A stretch of DNA of 20,129 bases. Origin: Parvularia atlantis. Its lineage: Eukaryota > Opisthokonta > Rotosphaerida. The notes under the pieces were generated by a model that saw only the letters and a list, made by a program, of their open reading frames with translations, did not search any database and was not told where the DNA came from. Shown here piece by piece: positions 11,428-20,129 of this stretch. Position 1 is the first letter of the stretch. Each line of letters opens with the position of its first letter. The DNA lies in assembly GCA_943704415.1 (NCBI GenBank), contig CALSCO010000142.1:1-20129 (forward strand), read 5' to 3'. Made by a program: the position numbers and the translations under genes.

Positions 11428-14059
11428 ATGGGCGACGCCGCGCGCAAGGCCGAGCTCGAGGAGAAGCGGCGCAAGCTGGCCGAGCTGCGCAAGTCGCGCG
11501 AGGACCGCAAGACGGCGCTGCAGAAGGCCGTGGCGGGCGCCGAGGTGCGGCGGTGGCGGCGGCGGCGGGCGCGACAGACTCACGTCACAGGCGCGCGCGC
11601 AGACGCCGACAGAGTCCCCAGCGACGGGCGGCGGCGGCGCCGGCGCGGCCGACCTGGACGAGCTGGTGGCGTCGCTCGTGGGCGCGCCGGCCGCTGCTGC
11701 TGCTGCTGCTGCGCCTGCGCCCGTCTCCGCGCCCGCGACGGCCGGCGGCGACGACGCGGCCGCAGCAGCGCAGCCGCCGCAGCAGACCAAGCGCCTGTCG
11801 CAGACGCTGACCGAGGCCGAGCACGTCATCGTCGACATCCCGCCCAAGGCACGCTGCGTGCGCGCGCACGCGCACACACCGGCTGCTCACGGCCGCACGC
11901 ACGCAGGAGGTCGTGCTGTACAGCAAGGAGATCCAGACCGACGCGCCGCCCGAGACGACCGACGAGGACGAGGAAGCAGCTGCGGCAGCAGCGGCGGCAG
12001 CACAGCAGCAGCAGCAGCACGCGGCGGGCAGGCAGAACGGCACGGCACAGCACGGCGAGGACGACGACGACGACAACAACAACAACGACGACGACGACGA
12101 GGTCGGTGTCGGCCGCCTTAAGAAAAAGTCGACGCAGACGCAGCTGGGTGCGCGCCCGCTCGCTCGCCGCACCCCTCCCGCGCCTCGCTCACATGGGCGC
12201 GCGCACGGCCAGACCTGTCCGAGGACGAGAAGAGGCACATCCTCGGCTCGGCCGACTTCATCAACTTCATCGACCGCTCAACCAAGCTCGTCGAGCGCGC
12301 ACTCAACGAGCCGTTCGACGTGCTCAAGGACTACACGGCGCTGGCCGACACGAACCAGTGGCGTGCACCACGAGCGCACGCAGCGTGGTGCACGCGCGCC
12401 TGACGCCCGCCGTGCGCGGCCGCAGGAGCGACAAGAAGACCATCAAGCTGCTCATCCAGTTCTTCGACGACCGGTTATGCGCCGGGCGGGCCGTGACCGA
12501 CCTGCACTGGTCGCCCAAGGTGCGCCGTGCCCGCCGCAGCAGCAGCGTGGGCTGACAAGGAGGCGGCAGCACCCGGAACTGCTCCTGGCCGCGTACAACG
12601 GCGGCGGCGGGAGTGCGGCCGACATCAACGGCCGCGTGCTCGTCTGGAGCCTGCACCTGCCCGACCGGCCCGAGTTTGACTTTCACGCACAGGCGCGCAC
12701 GGCACGCGCCTGTGCACGTCACGCGCTGACCACCGCTCGCCGCAGGCCGACGTGCTCACCGCGCGCTTCTCGCCGCACCAGCCCAGCCTCGTCATTGGCG
12801 GCACATACACCGGCCAGCTGCTCGTGTGGGACATGCGGGCCAAGTCGCAGCCGGTCGACAAGACCACGCCGTCGTCGAGCGGCCACACGCACCCCGTGCA
12901 TCAGCTGGGTGCGGCACCGTGTGCGCGCACCATTTCGCCCGGCGCTGAGCCCCACGCGCGCGCGCGCGCGCGCGCAGAGGTCGTGGGGTCGGCCAATGCC
13001 AACAACGTCGTCTCGGCGTCGTCCGACGGGCTTGTGTGCGCGTGGTCGCTCGACATGCTCGTGAGACCGCAGGTGTGTGCGGCCCAGCCTCTCGCGCGAC
13101 CAGTGACGCGCGCCCCGCCGCGCAGGAGTCGATGGTGCTGTTCAACAGCAAGACGGGCGAGGTCGCCGTGACATCGTTCTCGTTCCCGGACAACGACACG
13201 ACGACCTTGGTCGTGGGCACGGAGGAGGGCGGCATATACCAGGCCAGCCGTGTGGACCGCGCGGGCGTGTGCGTGCGCTCGGTCCACTGTCGCGGCCGCG
13301 GCCGCCGCTCACGCGCCCGCGCTCACCGCGCACACCAGCAAGGCCGGGCTGAACGCGTTCGACACGTACCGGGGCCACTTTGGCCCCGTCACGGCCGTGC
13401 ACTTCCACCCGGCGTCGGGCGTGGTTGACTTTTCCGACCTCGTCCTCTCGACCTCGACCGACTGGACCGCCAAGCTATGGCGCGTCAGATCGACCTCAAA
13501 CAAGCCGTCGATGACGCCGACTACGATCGCGCCGCTACACTCGTTTGACTTCTTCACCGGTGCCGTGCGCGCCTGCGGGCGAGCCGCGTGTGTGTTGACG
13601 CGGTCGCGGTGCACAGACTACGTCTACGACGCGCGGTGGTCGCCCGTGCACCCGGCGCTGTTTGCGGCCGTCGACGGTGAGTCGCGCCTGACGCTGTGGA
13701 ACATCAACATCGACACGGAGGTGCACCATCGGTGTGCTGCTGTGCGTTCTGCGGCTCAACGTGCGCGTCGGCAGGCGCCCATCGCCACCATCGCCGTGCC
13801 TGCTGGCGAGGGGCACGCGCTCAACAAGGTCTGTTGGCACGCCGACGGCCGGCGCATCGCCGTGGGCGCGTCGTCCGGATCCGTCTTTGTGTACGACATC
13901 CACGAGGTGCGCTGCGCTTTGCGGCGTGGCGTCTCGCTGACACCAGCGCCCGTGCAGTTTGGCACGCCGCGGCTGGACGAGTGGACGCTGCTGCAGCGGA
14001 CCCTGGCGGACCTGCCCGGGGCGGCGAAGCAGCGCGACGTGATCGCTGCGGCGCCATGA
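11428..14059 (+). CDS. Cytoplasmic dynein intermediate chain (DYNC1I/IC74 type, 13 exons)
   Basis: Scaffold subunit of the dynein motor that links heavy chain, light chains and the dynactin p150 arm. Predicted 641 aa. The N-terminal coiled coil KAELEEKRRKLAELRKSRED is the family's p150-binding helix. PPKEVVLYSKEIQTD matches animal PPREIVTYTKETQTP. A KSTQTQ motif (about 202-207) fits the LC8 light-chain consensus. Between them lies a poly-Ala/Gln/Asp/Asn linker. SEDEKRHILGSADFINFIDRST and the C-terminal WD40 propeller (HPELLLAAYN, GGTYTGQLLVWDMR, HTHPVHQL, DYVYDARWSPVHPALFAAVD, RIAVGASSGSVFVYDIHE) follow the family closely. Exons: 11428-11544, 11591-11857 (or to 11848), 11907-12147, 12213-12357, 12426-12519, 12570-12692, 12746-12908, 12978-13072, 13126-13251, 13343-13559, 13617-13720, 13775-13906, 13958-14059. 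Intron 12693-12745 has a GC donor. The acceptor at 13342 is CAAG rather than CAG and is uncertain. Confidence 0.95.
12955..12975. repeat. (CG)n tract at a dynein-gene intron acceptor
   Basis: A pure CG dinucleotide run directly abuts the CGCAG acceptor of intron 12909-12977, as in the PUF intron at 6060-6136. Confidence 0.8.
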
Positions 14060-14237
14060 CACAACACCCGCTGTGTCGTAGAACGTCTCTGTGTTTTTGT
14101 GTGCCTGTTCGTCGAATGCTCATCCGCACCCACCGCTGCGCCCGTAACATGCTCATCCGCACCCACCGCTGCTCATCCGCAACAGCAGTGCGAGGCAGAT
14201 TGAGAAAAAAAAGACACGACACGAGGGAAGAGACGGC
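14060..14237. terminator. 3' intergenic region between convergent dynein and alpha-actinin genes
   Basis: 178 bp without a supported exon. It holds a 33-bp-period direct repeat (14116-14182) and an A-run at 14205-14212 that would be a T-run on the minus strand. It probably contains the 3' ends of both genes; no canonical AATAAA is visible. Confidence 0.5.
14116..14182. repeat. Direct repeat ATGCTCATCCGCACCCACCG, two and a half copies
   Basis: A 23-bp block at 14116-14138 recurs perfectly at 14149-14171 (33-bp period), with a partial third copy (CTCATCCGCAAC) following. Confidence 0.85.
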
Positions 14238-17200
14238 TCAGTGCAGCAGCCACGAGTACCGCACGCGCGTGGACGCCGAGGCGTAGCGGTCGACCTGGGG
14301 CAGGAGCACGGCCACGGTCTGCCCGCGACGTGTGAGCAGCGCCCGCCAGTCAAACAGACCCGCGCGCACCTTGATTGAGTGCGGCTCAATCACCACCGAT
14401 GCCTCGAGCGAGCTCGTCTCTGGCTGGATCACCTTCACGTTCACGCTGCCCTCAAAGTTCTGCGCGGGCGTCAGTCTCTGCGCGCGCCTGGCCGGCCCTG
14501 CACGCACGATCTTGAAGTCGACCCGCTTCGCCGTCGGGTTGTCGATCTCGTAGCTGCGCGCGGGTGAGCCTACACGCGCACGTTGCCACACGCACGCACC
14601 GGATCAGCTTGTCCTCCGTGTCCTTGGTCGTCAGCAGGAAGATGCCGTCCTGTACAGCGGCGGTTAGACAGACGTGCACACACCTCGCACACGCACTTCG
14701 AGCGCCTTGCGCACGCGCTGGCTGTCGAGGAAGCGCGGGCCGGGGGCGGCAGCAGGCGGCGGCGGCGACGTGGCGGCGACGGCTGCGGGTGGGGCGTACG
14801 AGGCCGAAGGCGAGCGCGGGCGGTTGATGGGCTGCATCGCACCGCTCAGCGCCGCAGCGCGCACACGACCGCAGCGCGCGGCACACCTGTGGCGACTCGG
14901 TCGAACGTGTCTTGTCTGTGACGTACGACGACGGCGAGCCAAACGTCGTCGGCAGCTGCAGCGAGGGGGCACCCGCGACGCTGCTCGTGCTCGTGCTGGT
15001 GCCACTGACGCTGCCCGAGCTCGACTCACGGCCGGCCAGGCCCGCGAGTTCGCGGTAGTTGGAGATGTGGTGCGTGCTCGTCGGGCTCGCGAGCATGCCT
15101 TCCGAGCGCCGGCCGCCGCCGAGGTTGAGCGAGGTCTTGCGCACATTCGTAGGCGACAGCGGCGTGCCATACGCGGCCGACGACGACGCGGGGCCGGCTG
15201 CGGCCGCCGGCGACGACGTGGGTGTGGTCGTCACGCGCAGGCGCTCGGCCGGCGCAAACTCGCTGTAGACAAACGTGTCGGCGCCGGTCGGGCGCAGCTT
15301 GGTCTCGAGCAGGGTGGCCTGCGGGGTGGGCAGGTACGACTCAAGCTCGGCGTGCGTGACCGAGCCCTTCTTGTCCGTGAGCACGTCGAGCGCGCGGACG
15401 ACCTTGGGGCGGTCGCCCGTCGGCAGGCCCGTGTCGACGAGCTTGGCACGGTCCTCGGCCCACTGTGTGTGCGCCGCGCAGTGTCAGCAAGCAGCGCAGT
15501 GCAGTGCAAGGCCGCGTGCGTGCCTTGCGCAGCGCCGAGTACTCGCGCTCGAGCGACTGCAGCGTCAGCGACGTGTGCGGGTTGATCTCGCCCGCCGCGC
15601 CCATCTGGCTCAGCGCGCCGTCGGCCGCCGAGGCGCTGCTCGCGGGTGCGCGCGTGTGTGAGCTGGCTGCCTCACAGCAGCGCGGTGCGCACGCACCTCG
15701 TTAGCAGCGACTGGCCCTCCGGCAACGAGCCCTTAACCGTCTGCACGCGCACACGCAGCACCTGCAACACGACGCGCGGCGTGAGCCGCTCACGTACACG
15801 CGCACGGCAGCGACGCACGTCGAGCGACGGCACGGCGCTCTCCAACGAGAGCGTCTGCTGCTGGTACCACGTCTGGAAATGCTGCGCGGTTTTGGCGTAC
15901 TTGCGCTGCGCCTCTGTGATGAGGCGTCAGCGTCCCGTCCCTTCGCCTGCCATCGCTGCGCGCACCGTCCACGCGCTGCTTGCGCTCGCCCGCGGCGCGC
16001 AGGTCGTTGCGCATCGCGTCCAGCTTGCTAGCGACGGCTCGGTAGCGCTCCAGCAGCTGCATGCCGTCCCTGTCAGCGTTGCCGCGCACACATACGCCTT
16101 TCGCGCCGCCACGCGCACCGCCGTCGCCTCGGCCGCGTCCGCGCCCTCGGGCACCTTGCCCAGTGTCGCCGCGAAACGGACGAGCGTATCGCTGCGGGCA
16201 CCACGGGTCAACTTCAACGGCTGCTGCTGCCTCTCGCACGTCGACGCACGCGAGCGTGCGCAGGCTCGCCTCGGTGTCGCTCGGCAGCGGGTGGTTCACC
16301 ACCTCCTCGGCGTCAAACACGTGCTGGCCAAACTGCTTCGTGGCCTCGTAGAACGCAACGCGTTGCGCTGGCGCACAGGCGCGTGAGTGAGCCCCACGGC
16401 GCGAGCACACGATACGCTGCTCACCCTCCAGCGCGCGCTGCCGCTCGAGCGACTGCTGCAGGTCGCGCGCGCGGCGCGTGAGCAGGTCGTGAAGCGGGTC
16501 AAACGTGGCGTGGACGCCCTACACGCGCGCGTAGATAAGCAGACGCAGCAGGCGCGAAGACAGCGGCCCACGCACCGCCAGATCGGCGACGATGTTTGCC
16601 GGCTTGTCGCGCACGGTCGCGGCGAGCTCGTCGACGTGCTTGAGCGACGCAAGCTCGCTCTGGGCGTCGCGCGCGAGGCGGTCGTGCTTCGCGATCAGGG
16701 CGGTGACCTCGACGAGCGACGCGCCGACCTTACGGCAGCACACGAGCGTCAGCGTGTGCGGCCGAAAGCACACGGCACGCGCACGTCAGTTGAGCGCAGG
16801 TCGGCCTCATTGTGCTGGTGCCATTGCGAGAGCTTCTGCAGGTACCGGCGGATGCGGTCGAGCGCCGACTGGCTGCCCTGGAGCTTGTGCAGGTGCTCCA
16901 GCAGGCCTAAGGCAGCGACATGCTCGTCAACGCGGCGCCAACAGACCAGCGCGGCGACGGAAAGCACGCACCGGCCTTGTAGCCGTCGTACACGTGTTCG
17001 AGGCCGTCCCAGTCCTGCGACAGCTCACGAATGCCAATCGGGTGCGCCGGCTGCGGCCGGCCCTCGAGCTGGGCGCGCGTCTCAAGCTCGTTGGCGAGCG
17101 CTGGCACCGCGCCGTCAGTGCGTTGCAGCGCACGAGACACGCGCGGACACACCGTGCGCCTCGAGCAGCTTGTGCTCGCCCGGGTGCTTGCCCTCGACCA

Positions 17201-19059
17201 CGCGCGCCAGCAGCGCCTGCACGTCCTCGGGCTTGTCGAGCTTGCGGTAGTCCTCGTTGCCCTGCAGCTCCCTGGTCTGCGAGCGCGGTGGCTGGGCACG
17301 GCTCGCACGCGAACGAGCGGCGCACCTTGGCCTTGATCCAGTCGGCCAGCTCGCCCGCGAGCGCGTCAAAGTCCTTGTTCTTACGGTCGGTGTCGCTCTC
17401 GTGCGCCGCACGCTCCATGAAGCTGTGCGTGCGCGCATAAGCACCGCGCGCAGTCCTGTGCACGGCCGTGTCGCACATCGGCATCGCGCTCTTCAGGTCG
17501 TCCAACGCGCGCCGGCGCGCCTCCTCCTTGGCCTGCTGCGCGGCAAGCTCCGCCTGACGCCGCGCCTCCTCTTCGGCCAGCCGGCGCGCCTCCTCCTCTG
17601 CGGCCTTGCGGCGGGCCTCCTCCTCGGCGCGGCGGCGCGCCTCGTCTGTGTGCGTGCACCTCAGTCAGGCAGCTGCCGACATCACACACCCACAAACGCA
17701 GCGCACCCTCCGCGGCCTTGCGACGCGCCTCTTCCTCGGCCGCCCTGCGCCGGGCCTCCTCCTCCGCGGCCGCCTTGCGGCGCGCCTCCTCCTCCTCGGC
17801 GGCCGCGCGGCGGCGCGCCTCCTCCTCGGCGTCCTTCTTGCGCAGGGCCTCGTCGCGGTCGTTCATGGCCTGGCGCAGGCGCGCGAGGTACGTGATCATG
17901 CCTGCGCGGTCGCGGGGCGTGAGCGGTGTGCCGCGCACGCGCATGCAAGCGCGCACTCTTCTCGTCGGGGTCGTTGGCGACGTCCACGGCGTCGAGCAGC
18001 TTGGGCACGCCGAGGTGCTTCTCGGCCACGTCGAACGCATTGTTGAGGTTCTGGACGGCCTGGGACTTGTCGAGGCTGCGCGCGAGTGAGTGAGCGGCCG
18101 CGGGGCGGGGCGGGTCCGGGCGTGCGCTTGCCTGTCGTAGTTGATGAGCTCGGGAAAGTGCGCGTGAATGAGGGCGTTGAGGGTCAGGCCGTCCTGGAAC
18201 GAGCTGGTGAAGTTGTCGACGTGGACGCCTGGGTAGCCGTGCGTGCGCTTCTTGACCCAGCGCAGGAGCTCCTGGATGTCGGCTGAGAACTTTTGGATCT
18301 CGAACCTGAGGATGAGCTGCCAGGTGAGGCCGAGGATGAGCTTCTGGTTCTCGGAGGCGATGTCGTTGGGGCCGATGGAGAGGAAGGCCTGCGGGGCGCG
18401 TTCGCGTTGAGGTGGGCGCACGTCGTGGGGGCGCGTCGGTCGCCGCACCCTGGGGTCGATCTTGCTCTTGAGGTAGGCCCAGCAGATCTCGAGGTTGGAC
18501 AGCTTCTGCGCGGCGAAGCGCGGCTGCTTGTCGATCTTGCCCTCGAGGCGCGTGTTGCCGAGGATTTCGAGGAGGTTGGCGAGCATGACCTTTGCGCGGT
18601 GGTGGTGAGTTGGGGATAGGATGAGGCAGGCTGTGGTGACCGAACGAGCACGAACGAGCACAGCCACGCACGAGCACGCACAACCACAGCCACCGGGCAC
18701 GAGCACAGCCACCCACGACCACAGCCACCCACGAGCACGTGTCCACCCAGGCCCACGACACGCACGCCGTCGGCCACGCCCTTGAACAGGTCGTCCAGCT
18801 TGAGGCCGCGCTCCTTGAGGTACGAGTTCCACCACTTGGTGAAGGTCTGGCCGCGCGCCGTGCGCCGTGCGCCGTGGCTCAGCACGCGCGCGCGCGCAAG
18901 CCGCCGCCCGCCGTTGCGCACCTTCTGCTGCACGCGGTCCTGCGCCTCGCGCAGCCGGCTCGCCTCGGCGTAGACGTCGGTGCCGGCGCGGGCCAGCGGC
19001 GTGTCGAGGTCGTCGTCGGGCGCGTGCGCGCTGGGCGGCGACGTCGTGTGCTCGGCCAT
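14238..19059 (-). CDS. Alpha-actinin-like actin-crosslinking protein with extra C-terminal domain (about 23 exons)
   Basis: Predicted 1156 aa. Tandem CH actin-binding domains: CH1 about 47-152 (TFTKWWNSYLKERG, VMLANLLEILGNTRLEGKID) and CH2 about 160-270 (HVDNFTSSFQDGLTLNALIH, NAFDVAEKHLGVPKLLDAVD). Then an EEARRKAA coiled coil, spectrin-like helical rod (LAGELADWIKAK, LSQDWDGLEHVYDGY), and about 815-885 the alpha-actinin calcium-insensitive EF lobe (LDVLTDKKGSVTHAELESYL, TGADTFVYSEF). A Ser/Thr/Ala-rich stretch and an unrecognised, probably beta-rich domain (YEIDNPTAKRVDFKI, VIQPETSSLEASVVIEPHSI) follow. Exons (minus): 19059-18922, 18846-18766, 18589-18449, 18388-18132, 18075-17957, 17901-17707, 17645-17326, 17276-17153, 17100-16976, 16922-16785, 16728-16576, 16518-16425, 16367-16250, 16191-16119, 16056-15966, 15913-15819, 15761-15697, 15638-15524, 15462-14887, 14831-14697, 14649-14600, 14553-14508, 14459-14238. 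The junction at 16976/16922 is unresolved; two others use GC donors. Confidence 0.9.
18640..18745. repeat. CACGAGCACAGCCACC-type minisatellite in alpha-actinin intron 2
   Basis: Imperfect repeats of CACGAGCAC and ACAGCCACC fill most of intron 18590-18765. At 176 nt this intron is about three times the local norm, so the repeat accounts for the excess length. Confidence 0.85.
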
Positions 19060-19201
19060 CGCGCGCGGGGTGGCGACGGGGGGGGGATCTGCCGTGCGGC
19101 GTCAGTGGCGCGGTGGGGGGCGCGTGGTGCGTGTGGAGGAAGTGCAGGCGCGAAGACTGACCAATCACTGCTCACGCACAGCTCAGGAACATCTCTCTCA
19201 C
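19060..19201 (-). promoter_or_regulatory. Tandem intergenic gap: COMMD 3' end and alpha-actinin promoter
   Basis: 142 bp between the COMMD stop and the alpha-actinin ATG on the same strand. It must hold the 3' end of one gene and the promoter of the other. It includes a G-run on the + strand (19079-19086). No coding exon or recognised motif is seen. Confidence 0.45.
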
Positions 19202-19463
19202 TCACGCCTTGAGCTCGAGCCGCGTCTAGACGCGCACGCATCCGCCCGTCAGCCCAGCCCATGCCGCACGCCCGCCGCGCGCACCTGGTTGATCTGCGAC
19301 AGCGTGCCCACAAACAGCCGTAGCTCGTCCGCCGTGAACTCGATCGGCACGGCCTCACGGCGCCCGAGAGCGTCCACCAGCGTCAGCTCGAGCTGTAGCA
19401 TCGGCTGGCGCAGGGCCTGCAGGCTGCTGCTGGACCAGGCGACCTGTGTGGCGGCGGGCGGGC

Positions 19464-19502
<39 letters not shown>

Positions 19503-20129
19503 CGTGTGGATGGGTGCACGGCTAGCGAGTGCACGACCACGAGACCACGAGACCACGAGACCACGAGACCACGACCGCGAACACGGCCACGATCACCGCC
19601 ACGAGACCACGACCACGAGACCACGAGACCACGACCACGAGACCACGAGACAACCAACGCACCGAGACACGCCAGTCAAAGTCCGCGAGCGCAGCCGGCG
19701 CCAGCGCCGCGATCCGCCGCAGCGCCGCGGCGCGGAGGTGCGGCTGCCGCGCGGCCACGGCATCGCCGACGACCTTGGCCACGGCCTTGGGCAGCTGCGC
19801 GACCTCCTCGAAGGCCTCGGCGGTCTGCGGCGGTCGCGCGGGCGTTGGCCATGGCAACGGCCGCGGGAAACAGCAGCAGCGGCGGCGCGCGCCTTGTCCT
19901 TGGCCCAGCCGCCCGCCGCCGCGCGCAGCACGAACGCGGTGAGGGCGTCGACGAGGGCCGTGAGGCGCTCGGTCGGGATGGTCTTTGCGTAGAGCGCGAC
20001 GAACTTGTCGCCGAGGCCGCACGTGCTGTCGACGACGTGGTGCACCAGGCTGGACACGGCGATGCCGCCGCCCATCGAGAAGCCGACCAGGTAGGTGCGG
20101 CGGACGGTCCCATGCTGCTGGACGAAGTG
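19202..20129 (-). CDS. COMM-domain (COMMD) protein, 5' end beyond the window
   Basis: COMMD proteins act with CCDC22/CCDC93 in the Commander complex for endosomal cargo recycling. The C-terminal COMM domain is visible: ADFDWRV, then (after an intron) SSSSLQALRQPMLQLELTLV, then VPIEFTADELRLFVGTLSQI ending NQTRLELKA. Upstream is a helical region (KFVALYAKTIPTERLTALVD and EEVAQLPKAVAKVV) that fits the N-terminal helical domain. Exons (minus): >20129-19893 (or to 19872), 19824-19669, 19443-19285, 19225-19202; about 191 aa visible. The first boundary has two in-frame options, a GC donor at 19892 or a GT donor at 19871. The window-edge part reads TYLVGFSMGGGIAV, which is odd for a COMMD; ATG 20075 could be the true start with the rest 5' leader. 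The COMM domain call is good; the subfamily is not assigned. Confidence 0.75.
19468..19499. repeat. (GT)n microsatellite in a COMMD intron
   Basis: About 16 GT units lie in intron 19444-19668, close to its acceptor. On the sense (minus) strand it reads (CA)n, so it does not supply a pyrimidine tract. Confidence 0.9.
19532..19655. repeat. GACCACGA minisatellite in a COMMD intron
   Basis: An 8-bp unit GACCACGA is repeated in perfect and near-perfect copies over about 120 bp, interrupted by a degenerate stretch (19570-19604). It makes intron 19444-19668 the longest in the window (225 nt). Confidence 0.9.

Noticed and set aside
11009-12121. Long open frame through the tandem array into the dynein gene
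   Set aside because: A 32-bp unit shifts frame at each copy, and the open frame has no family resemblance until it meets dynein exon 2. It is chance openness in GC-rich DNA.
16057-16091. A 35-nt ultra-short intron in alpha-actinin
   Set aside because: A donor at 16118 (GTGCGC) gives a normal 62-nt intron in the same phase and uses the consensus donor, so the short version is less likely.
17424-17463. A 41-nt intron (GTGCAC...CACAG) in the alpha-actinin coiled-coil exon
   Set aside because: Removing it breaks the frame, while reading straight through keeps one open frame from 17645 to 17326 with good sequence on both sides.

Overview
The window is a compact, very GC-rich piece of a eukaryotic nuclear genome. 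Seven protein-coding genes, all split by many short introns (mostly 46-76 nt, usual donor GTGCGY, a CTGAC/CTCAC-like branch site, acceptor CGCAG), fill nearly all of it. Exon joins were worked out by hand from reading phase and family conservation. The gene set (Ded1/DDX3-type helicase, Puf4-like Pumilio protein, NXT1/p15, RhoGAP, dynein intermediate chain, alpha-actinin-like protein, COMMD protein) points to an opisthokont. A Puf4-like PUF domain together with a COMMD protein and cytoplasmic dynein fits an early-diverging, probably zoosporic fungus. That placement is inference; no rRNA or marker gene is present to prove it.

Layout: (1) 129-3617 (+) RRM plus DDX3/Ded1-like DEAD-box helicase; (2) 3826-7606 (-) CCCH zinc-finger plus PUF-domain RNA-binding protein; (3) 8012-8611 (+) NXT1/p15-like mRNA export cofactor; (4) 8639-10826 (-) RhoGAP with proline-rich tail; (5) 11428-14059 (+) cytoplasmic dynein intermediate chain; (6) 14238-19059 (-) alpha-actinin-like protein with an unusual C-terminal domain; (7) 19202 to beyond 20129 (-) COMM-domain protein, cut by the window edge. 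Genes 1/2, 3/4 and 5/6 converge with gaps of 208, 27 and 178 bp. Genes 2/3 and 4/5 diverge from shared upstream regions of 405 and 601 bp. Genes 6 and 7 are in tandem, 142 bp apart.

Themes: the left half holds RNA-metabolism genes (translation helicase, PUF repressor, mRNA export factor) and the right half cytoskeletal and trafficking genes (RhoGAP, dynein, actin crosslinker, COMMD). Nothing shows that neighbours are co-functional; this looks like ordinary eukaryotic gene packing.

The most unusual features are: an RRM fused in front of a DDX3-type helicase; a high share of GC-AG introns; an alpha-actinin-like protein with only the calcium-insensitive EF-hand lobe plus a C-terminal domain I do not recognise; a 462-bp fold-back-like repeat structure (111-bp inverted arms around a 32-bp tandem array) in the RhoGAP/dynein divergent region; and CACGA-type minisatellites inside several introns. 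I saw no virus-like element, tRNA, rRNA or CRISPR array.
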